A stretch of 12,388 nt of DNA, taken from Pseudomonadota bacterium. GTDB lineage: Bacteria > Pseudomonadota > Alphaproteobacteria > Acetobacterales > Acetobacteraceae. The stretch lies in NCBI GenBank assembly GCA_021808985.1, contig JAKBAQ010000053.1, forward strand, positions 1 to 12,388, in the 5' to 3' direction. Of the stretch, positions 5,702-10,469 are shown piece by piece. Position numbers and translations under genes: made by a program. The notes under the pieces were generated by a model. It was not told the DNA's origin and did no database searches. It was given only the letters and a program-made list of their open reading frames with translations. Within the stretch, counting starts at the first letter, position 1, and every line of letters begins with the position of its first letter.

Positions 5702-6831
5702 TTCGCCACCACCACGCCCTGCGCGGTATCCTGGTGGAAATCGCCGAAGAATTTGTAGCTTCCCGGGTCCAGCGGGCCGAGAAACACGGTGATGGTGCTG
5801 CCCGGCGGCACCAGTATCTCGCGGTTGAGGTCGGTGCTCTCGAACTCATCGGCGGTGTTGTCGCTGTTCATCACATGCAGCTTGAACTTCTTCCCCGCAG
5901 GCACGTTAACGGTGGCCGGCACGAAGCGGTGGTTCTTGAACACCACCAGCGGCGGGTCGTCCGCATGCGCCGGATGGAACCCCAGCGCCACGAAGGCCAA
6001 CAGCACGGCGGGCGCCAGTTTCGGCGGCGGCAGGCGGCTGATCAGCCGCGCGGCCCCCAGCAGGAGCGCCAGCGTGGCCGCCCAGGCCGCCAGTTGAATG
6101 CCCGAGGGCCGCGCCGAATAGCCCACCAGCGCATGCAGGCTGCGCCCGGCAAAGCTGTTATCGGCGATAAAGCCGCTGGTGTTCCATAATTGCTGGCCCC
6201 AGGAGGGCAGGATATCCACCGAATTCAGCAGCGCCGCCGCCTGTCCGGCCATGCCCGCGGCGAGCAGGGCGATGAGCGCGTTGGTGACTGAAAACAGCCG
6301 CGCGAGCGGGATGACGACAAGCCCGCGATAGAGCAGAAAAGAGAGCCCGGCCGCCAGCGCCAGCCCGGCCGCGCCGCCAAGCCCCAGCTGCACCCCCGCA
6401 ACGCCCGAACCGATGAGAATGCCGTATAAAAACAGCACCACCTCGGTGCCCTCGCGCAGCACCGCCACCGCGACCACCGCGGCCAGCGCCGCCAGCGAGC
6501 GCTCGCCAAGCTGCACCGCGGTGCCCATCTCGCGCATGCCGCGTGTCATCTCGCGCGCGTGGCGGGACATGAACAATATGTGCCAGCTCAGCATGACCAC
6601 GGCGAAGCAAAGAATGGAGGCGGTGAAAACCTCCTGCCCGGCGCCCTCGAACAGGTTGGAGAGGCGGCTGGCGAACACCGCGACCAAACTAGCCCCGGCC
6701 AGCCCGGCGGCGATCCCCCCGGCGATCCAGCGCCTCCGCCCGGTAACGCCCTCCGTGGCCGCCAGGATGATCCCGACGATCAGCCCGGCCTCCATCGCTT
6801 CTCGAAAGACGATGATCATACTCACAAACAT
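5698..6831 (-). CDS. FTR1-family ferric iron permease fused to a C-terminal cupredoxin domain
   Basis: The N-terminal part (about 1-265) is an FTR1/EfeU inner-membrane iron permease with seven hydrophobic segments. It carries the two iron-binding REXXE motifs, REAME (10-14) and REGTE (126-130). Unusually for the family, the chain continues through an eighth hydrophobic segment (about 271-290, ending PAHA) into a cupredoxin-like domain (about 293-377: PLVVFKNHRFVPATVNVPAGK, EFES at 329-332, VPPGS, GPLDPGSYKFFGDFH). In EfeUOB and FtrABCD the cupredoxin is a separate protein or part of EfeO. This domain has no Cys, so a normal type 1 copper site is absent; Glu329, Glu331 and His366 could bind metal. 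The first ATG, at 6829-6831, puts REAME at the expected N-terminal place. A Fur-like box lies 33 bases upstream, and the barrel gene follows with a four-base overlap. Confidence 0.9.
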   Translation of the reverse strand: MFVSMIIVFREAMEAGLIVGIILAATEGVTGRRRWIAGGIAAGLAGASLVAVFASRLSNLFEGAGQEVFTASILCFAVVMLSWHILFMSRHAREMTRGMREMGTAVQLGERSLAALAAVVAVAVLREGTEVVLFLYGILIGSGVAGVQLGLGGAAGLALAAGLSFLLYRGLVVIPLARLFSVTNALIALLAAGMAGQAAALLNSVDILPSWGQQLWNTSGFIADNSFAGRSLHALVGYSARPSGIQLAAWAATLALLLGAARLISRLPPPKLAPAVLLAFVALGFHPAHADDPPLVVFKNHRFVPATVNVPAGKKFKLHVMNSDNTADEFESTDLNREILVPPGSTITVFLGPLDPGSYKFFGDFHQDTAQGVVVAK

Positions 6832-6855
6832 GCCCTGGCCTGCTCCGTATCAAAA

Positions 6856-6880
6856 ATTGCAAATGCAAATCATTCGCAAT
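6856..6880 (-). promoter_or_regulatory. Fur-box-like operator of the FTR1 operon
   Basis: ATTGCAAATG (6856-6865) and CATTCGCAAT (6871-6880) form a 10-bp inverted repeat with one mismatch and a 5-base spacer. Within it TGCAAAT (6864-6870), a central C, and ATTCGCA (6872-6878) have the 7-1-7 architecture of Fur boxes (compare TGATAAT-N-ATTATCA). The site lies 25 to 49 bases before the permease ATG in an AT-rich stretch, where a repressor would block transcription. Fur is the likeliest regulator; another alphaproteobacterial iron regulator such as Irr cannot be excluded from sequence. Confidence 0.65.
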
Positions 6881-6953
6881 TAAAAAAAGATATAGAACCA
6901 GCCTGAGCGGTGCAAGAGCGCGGCGTAAATAAATTTGCCGCGGCCGGGGAGGG

Positions 6954-6978
6954 GGCGTCCGGGCGCGGCCGGGACGCC
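6954..6978 (-). terminator. GC-rich hairpin after the RNase D gene
   Basis: GGCGTCC (6954-6960) pairs with GGACGCC (6972-6978) around an 11-base loop, 9 bases past the rnd stop. On the minus strand no immediate T-run follows, only AAATTTATTT about 20 bases on. It is a possible weak terminator between rnd and the iron operon. Confidence 0.25.
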
Positions 6979-6986
6979 GGAATGTC

Positions 6987-7616
6987 TCAGTGGTGGAACA
7001 AATCCGGATCGGCGTAGCCGAGCAGGTCGAGCTTCGCCAGCGTGGGCAGGAAGGCGTAGGCGGCCTGGGCGATGTCGGCACGGCCCTCGCGCTGGAGCAG
7101 GGGTTCCAGCCTGGACCAGATTTTGTGCAGGTACAGGACATCGGAGGCGGCGTAGGTCAGCTGTTCGGCGGTGAGGTCGAGGGCGCCCCAGTCGCTGGTT
7201 TGCTGCTGTTTGGAGATTTCGACGCCGGCGAGGTCACGGCAGAGGTCTTTGAGGCCGTGACGGTCCGTGTAGGTGCGCACCAGCTTGGAGGCGATCTTGG
7301 TGCAGATGACTGGCGTGGTGAGCACGCCGAGGCCGTTGAGCATCGCCGCGATGTCAAACCGGGCGAAGTGGAACAGCTTGGTGACCGCGGGGTCGGCCAG
7401 CAGGGCCTTGAGGTTGGGGCAGTTCGCGCCCTGGCCGCCGAGATGGGTGGGGATGATCTGCACCAGATGGGCGGTGCCGTCACCCGAGGAGAGCTGCACC
7501 AGGCAGAGACGGTCACGCCGTGGGTCGAGGCCCATGGTCTCGGTATCAATGGCGACGAGGGACCCGAAGCCAAGCCCGGCCGGCAGGTCGTGCTTATGCA
7601 GCTGGATATTGCTCAT
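6987..7616 (-). CDS. rnd: Short ribonuclease D (DEDDy 3'-5' exonuclease)
   Basis: RNase D trims the 3' ends of tRNA precursors and other structured RNAs in the cytoplasm. The 209-residue protein has the three exonuclease motifs of the DEDDy group: Asp24 and Glu26 in AIDTETMGL, His83 to Asp88 in HFARFD, and YAASD (155-159) with the Tyr and Asp four residues apart. The HRDC domains of E. coli RNase D (about 375 residues) are missing; this exonuclease-only form is common in alphaproteobacteria. The ATG at 7614-7616 is chosen because AAGG stands five bases before it and the family-like sequence starts there. An upstream ATG at 7727 would run through the tRNA-Leu gene and is rejected. The gene lies 61 bases after the tRNA on the same strand and may share its promoter. 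Confidence 0.9.
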   Translation of the reverse strand: MSNIQLHKHDLPAGLGFGSLVAIDTETMGLDPRRDRLCLVQLSSGDGTAHLVQIIPTHLGGQGANCPNLKALLADPAVTKLFHFARFDIAAMLNGLGVLTTPVICTKIASKLVRTYTDRHGLKDLCRDLAGVEISKQQQTSDWGALDLTAEQLTYAASDVLYLHKIWSRLEPLLQREGRADIAQAAYAFLPTLAKLDLLGYADPDLFHH

Positions 7617-7677
7617 CGGGACCTTGCAAAGCGCGGGGCGCGGGTCCGCCGTGCTGACATAATGTTGTGAGAAAAAT

Positions 7678-7763
7678 TGGTGCCCAGGAGAAGACTCGAA
7701 CTTCCATGACCTTGCGATCGCTAGCACCTGAAGCTAGTGCGTCTACCATTTCGCCACCTGGGC
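7678..7763 (-). tRNA. tRNA-Leu (anticodon CAG), CCA encoded
   Basis: Read on the minus strand, the acceptor stem is GCCCAGG (7763-7757) paired with CCTGGGC (7688-7682), followed by discriminator A and an encoded CCA (7680-7678). The anticodon stem CTAGC/GCTAG encloses the loop TTCAGGT (7732-7726), giving anticodon CAG at 7730-7728, which reads CUG. The D-arm (GGTGGCGAAATGGTAGAC), a long variable arm typical of class II tRNAs, and the T-loop TTCGAGT are all present. A T5 run directly follows the CCA and could help termination. CUG is likely a heavily used Leu codon in this GC-rich genome. Confidence 0.97.
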
Positions 7764-7801
7764 AGTCCAATTTCACGGCCCCGAAGGAACGCCGTGGCGG
7801 G

Positions 7802-7830
7802 GCTTTAGCCCCAGGAATTGGAGCCGTCAA
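7802..7830 (-). promoter_or_regulatory. Candidate promoter of tRNA-Leu
   Basis: On the minus strand TTGACG (7830-7825, 5 of 6 to TTGACA) and TAAAGC (7807-7802, 3 of 6 to TATAAT) are separated by 17 bases. They would start transcription about 30 bases before the mature tRNA 5' end, a normal leader length for RNase P processing. A small GGGGC/GCCCC hairpin (7799-7812) overlaps the -10. Confidence 0.4.
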
Positions 7831-7891
7831 CCATGGCTTGAGTGGCATGCCGCGCGCGCCTACAACGCCACGGCGGCAACAGGGGGTTGAT

Positions 7892-8818
7892 ATGGCGGCG
7901 GAACGTAGAATTGCGACGGTTTTCGGCGGCTCCGGGTTTCTGGGCCATTATGTGGTGAAGCGCCTGGCCGGGCAGGGATATATGGTGCGAATCGCGGTGC
8001 GGGACACCGAATCGGCGAAGACGCTGCGCCCCATGGGAGACCCCGGGCAGATTGTGCCGCTGCACGCGCCGGTGCACGAGGAAGCGCAGGTGGCCCGCGC
8101 CATCGAGGGGGCGGAGGTGGTGGTCAACCTCACCGGTATTCTGGCCGAGCGGCGCAAGGGGGATTTTGCCCGCGTGCATGCCGAGGGGGCGGGGCGGATC
8201 GCGCGGATCGCCGGCAGCTCAGGCGCGCGGCGGCTGGTGCATGTATCGGCCATTGGCGCGAATGCGGCGAGCGCCAGCCTTTATGCCCAGAGCAAGGCGG
8301 CCGGCGAGGCGGCGGTGCGCTCGGCTTTTCCCGCCGCGGTGATTCTGCGGCCATCGGTGATTTTTGGGCCGGAGGACCATTTCTTCAACCGCTTCGCCGC
8401 CATGGCCAGCCTGTTCGGGGTGGTGCCCATCACCGGCGGGGCCACGAAATTTCAGCCGGTCTATGCCGGTGACGTGGCCGATGCCGTGCTCGCCTCGCTT
8501 GGCGCCGCCGCCCAGGGGAGGACGTTCGAGCTTGGCGGGCCGCAGGTGCGGAGTTTCAGGGAACTGATTGATTTTATGTTGAAAATTATCAACCGGAGGG
8601 GCTGGGTTCTGGACCTGCCGCCGGGGCTGGCGAACTTTCAGGCGATGTTTCTGGAGCATCTGCCGGGCAAGCTGCTGACCAGGGACCAGGTTCGGCTGCT
8701 GCGCGACGACAATGTGGTCGCGGACGGGGCGGCGGATTTGCGGAGCCTCGGCATTGTGCCCACGCCGATGGATATGGTCGTGCCGGGTTATTTGGCGCGG
8801 TTCCGCAAGGGGATGTGA
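7892..8818 (+). CDS. NDUFA9-like atypical short-chain dehydrogenase (NAD(P)-binding)
   Basis: This 308-residue protein belongs to the atypical SDR group that includes the complex I accessory subunit NDUFA9. It has an N-terminal Rossmann fold with FGGSGFLG (11-18, nucleotide loop), the VVVNLTGIL strand (76-84), HVSAIGA (117-123), Tyr131 and Lys135 in the YxxxK position, RPSVIFGPEDHFFNRFA (153-169) and QPVYAGDVADAV (188-199). The last two blocks are typical of the NDUFA9-like subgroup. Bacterial members are often annotated as complex I NDUFA9 subunits, but role and substrate are rarely tested. No nuo genes are in the window. The ATG at 7892 is preceded by AGGGGG at about five bases. Upstream in-frame ATGs extend into the tRNA gene and give non-conserved sequence. 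It is transcribed divergently from the tRNA. Confidence 0.88.
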   Translation: MAAERRIATVFGGSGFLGHYVVKRLAGQGYMVRIAVRDTESAKTLRPMGDPGQIVPLHAPVHEEAQVARAIEGAEVVVNLTGILAERRKGDFARVHAEGAGRIARIAGSSGARRLVHVSAIGANAASASLYAQSKAAGEAAVRSAFPAAVILRPSVIFGPEDHFFNRFAAMASLFGVVPITGGATKFQPVYAGDVADAVLASLGAAAQGRTFELGGPQVRSFRELIDFMLKIINRRGWVLDLPPGLANFQAMFLEHLPGKLLTRDQVRLLRDDNVVADGAADLRSLGIVPTPMDMVVPGYLARFRKGM

Positions 8819-9030
8819 ATAGGGGTTAAAGCGGACATAAAATTCGAGTATCATGGCGGGTACGCGTTAGGAATTTGGGCGTTTTCTGGAATATAAGTCA
8901 GCTTATATGACTTATGTTGAAGAAAATGCTGGTATGCCGCCAAAAACTCGGTTAAGACCTGCGTCAATTCGCCGCGGGGCTTCCATGGTTGCGCGGCTTG
9001 TCACCATGCTTGATGAGGCGGGACCGAAAT
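8819..9030. other. Intergenic leader region of the gltDB operon
   Basis: These 212 bases form the longest gene-free stretch of the window. They are more AT-rich than the neighbours in the first half and hold a strong inverted repeat at 8893-8915. A 67-codon frame from the ATG at 8907 overlaps the start of gltD out of frame; its sequence looks like read-through of non-coding DNA and I do not call it. I see no clear terminator for the preceding SDR gene and no clear sigma-54 promoter (no correctly spaced GG...GC pair). Confidence 0.6.
8893..8915. promoter_or_regulatory. Inverted repeat, candidate operator upstream of gltD
   Basis: ATAAGTCA (8893-8900) and TGACTTAT (8908-8915) are perfect complements around the 7-base spacer GCTTATA. 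A nested repeat ATAAG/CTTAT (8893-8897, 8902-8906) lies inside. A TATAAG hexamer (8892-8897, 5 of 6 to the -10 consensus) overlaps the left arm, though no good -35 stands 16-18 bases before it. The dyad looks like a dimeric-regulator site overlapping a promoter for gltDB. The regulator cannot be named from the sequence. Confidence 0.45.
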
Positions 9031-10464
9031 ATGGCCGAGCGTATGCTGCAATTTACCCATCTGCCCCAGCAGACGCCGGAAAAGCGCGAGGTGGTGGAAC
9101 GCCGCGCTGATTTTGAGGAAATTTACAAGCGCTTTGACGTGCAGGCGGCCAAGGCGCAGGCCAGCCGGTGCAGCCAGTGCGGCATTCCGTTTTGTTCGGT
9201 CCATTGCCCGCTCTCCAACAATATTCCGGACTGGTTGAAGCTCACTGCCGAGGGACGGCTTGAGGAGGCGTATGAACTTTCCTCCGCAACCAACACATTT
9301 CCCGAGATTTGTGGGCGGATTTGCCCGCAGGACCGGCTGTGCGAGGGGAATTGCGTCATCGAGAAGGGGTTTGAATCGGTGACCATCGGCGCGGTGGAGC
9401 GCTATATCACCGATACCGCCTTTGAGCGGGGCTGGGTGAAGCCGATTCGGCCACGCCAGGAGCTGGGGGAGTCGGTCGGCATTATCGGCGCCGGGCCCGC
9501 GGGGCTGGCCGCCGCCGAGGCGCTGCGCCAGCGCGGGTATCAGGTTACGGTTTATGACCGCCATGACCGCGTGGGCGGGCTGCTGATTTATGGCATTCCG
9601 GGCTTTAAGCTGGAGAAGGAGACCGTGCTGCGCCGCTGGAAATGGCTGGAGGAGGGCGGAGTCAAGTTCGTGCTGAACGCGGATGTGGGCGGCAAGATCA
9701 GCTTCGCGGCGCTGCGCACGCAGCATGGCGCGGTGCTGGTGGCGACCGGCGTTTACAAGGCGCGCGAGATTGCCACGCCGGGCTCGGGCCTGCCGGGGAT
9801 TGTGCCCGCGCTGGATTATCTCATCACCTCCAACCGCAAGAGCCTGGGCGATGACGTGCCGGCGTTCGATGCTGGCCGGCTGAACGCGGCGGGGAAGAAT
9901 GTGGTGGTGATTGGCGGCGGCGATACGGCGATGGACTGCGTGCGCACCGCCATCAGGCAGAATGCCAAATCCGTCACCTGCCTGTATCGCCGGGATAAGC
10001 AGAACATGCCGGGCTCGCTGCGCGAGGTTTCCAACGCCGAGGATGAGGGCGTGGTCTTCAGCTGGCTCGCCGCGCCCGAGGCGTTTCTGGGCGATGACGC
10101 GGTGAGCGGGGTGCGGGCGGTGAAGATGCATCTGGGCCTGCCCGATGCATCGGGGCGCCAGTCGGTCGAGCCGATCGAGGGTTCGTCCTTCACCCTGCCG
10201 GCGGATATGGTGATCAAGGCGCTGGGGTTCGACCCGGAGGACATGCCAAGCGCCTTCAATGATCCGTTCCTCAAGCTCACGGCCTGGGGCACGCTGAAGA
10301 CCAACCCGAAAACCTTCGAGACCAGCCTGCCCGGCGTGTTCGCCGCCGGGGATATCGTGCGCGGGGCGTCGCTGGTTGTCTGGGCGATCCGCGATGGCCG
10401 GGACGCGGCCGCTTCCATCCATCAGTATTTCAAGGCGCAGAGCCTTTCTCAGGCTGCGGAGTGA
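9031..10464 (+). CDS. gltD: Glutamate synthase (NADPH) small subunit GltD
   Basis: GltD supplies electrons from NADPH through FAD and iron-sulfur clusters to GltB, where 2-oxoglutarate and glutamine yield two glutamates. The 477-residue protein (E. coli GltD has 472) starts MAERMLQFTHLPQQTPEKR, a typical family N-terminus, which fixes the ATG at 9031; the in-frame ATG at 8989 adds unrelated residues. Two Cys groups, C47/C50/C55/C59 and C94/C98/C104/C108, bind the [4Fe-4S] clusters. The FAD-binding loop is GIIGAGPAGLAAAE (150-163), the NADPH loop VVIGGGDTAMD (292-302), and the C-terminal FAD contact GVFAAGDIVRG (435-445). All key residues seem intact. gltB begins five bases after the stop. The stand-alone reductase-like relatives (for example PreT or AegA) are unlikely given the adjacent gltB. 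Confidence 0.96.
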   Translation: MAERMLQFTHLPQQTPEKREVVERRADFEEIYKRFDVQAAKAQASRCSQCGIPFCSVHCPLSNNIPDWLKLTAEGRLEEAYELSSATNTFPEICGRICPQDRLCEGNCVIEKGFESVTIGAVERYITDTAFERGWVKPIRPRQELGESVGIIGAGPAGLAAAEALRQRGYQVTVYDRHDRVGGLLIYGIPGFKLEKETVLRRWKWLEEGGVKFVLNADVGGKISFAALRTQHGAVLVATGVYKAREIATPGSGLPGIVPALDYLITSNRKSLGDDVPAFDAGRLNAAGKNVVVIGGGDTAMDCVRTAIRQNAKSVTCLYRRDKQNMPGSLREVSNAEDEGVVFSWLAAPEAFLGDDAVSGVRAVKMHLGLPDASGRQSVEPIEGSSFTLPADMVIKALGFDPEDMPSAFNDPFLKLTAWGTLKTNPKTFETSLPGVFAAGDIVRGASLVVWAIRDGRDAAASIHQYFKAQSLSQAAE

Positions 10465-10469
10465 CACAT

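Noticed and set aside
7617..7727. N-terminal extension of RNase D to an ATG at 7727
   Set aside because: It would read through the tRNA-Leu gene, and the added residues are not family-like. The ATG at 7616 has a Shine-Dalgarno and fits the family.
7678..7763. tRNA-Leu as an integration site for a mobile element
   Set aside because: No integrase, no repeated tRNA 3' end and no change of base composition were seen on either side.
7790..7875. 10-bp inverted repeat CGCCGTGGCG / CGCCACGGCG between the tRNA and the NDUFA9-like gene
   Set aside because: The arms are 66 bases apart and GC-only repeats of this size can arise by chance in this composition; no riboswitch-like core was seen between them.
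7667..7891. N-terminal extension of the NDUFA9-like gene to 7667
   Set aside because: The extension overlaps the tRNA-Leu gene on the opposite strand and encodes unconserved residues. The ATG at 7892 has a good ribosome-binding site.
8851..8880. Possible sigma-54 promoter before gltD
   Set aside because: TGGCGGG is present, but no GC stands 12 bases downstream of the GG as the -24/-12 consensus requires.
8907..9110. Small 67-codon frame before and across the gltD start
   Set aside because: It overlaps the first 80 bases of gltD in another frame, has no clear Shine-Dalgarno, starts inside the inverted repeat and shows no recognisable features.
9001..10467. A 488-codon open frame on the minus strand opposite gltD
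   Set aside because: The plus-strand frame has unmistakable GltD motifs. The antisense translation is rich in Arg, Ala, His and Gln with no recognisable domain, as expected from the complement of a GC-rich gene.
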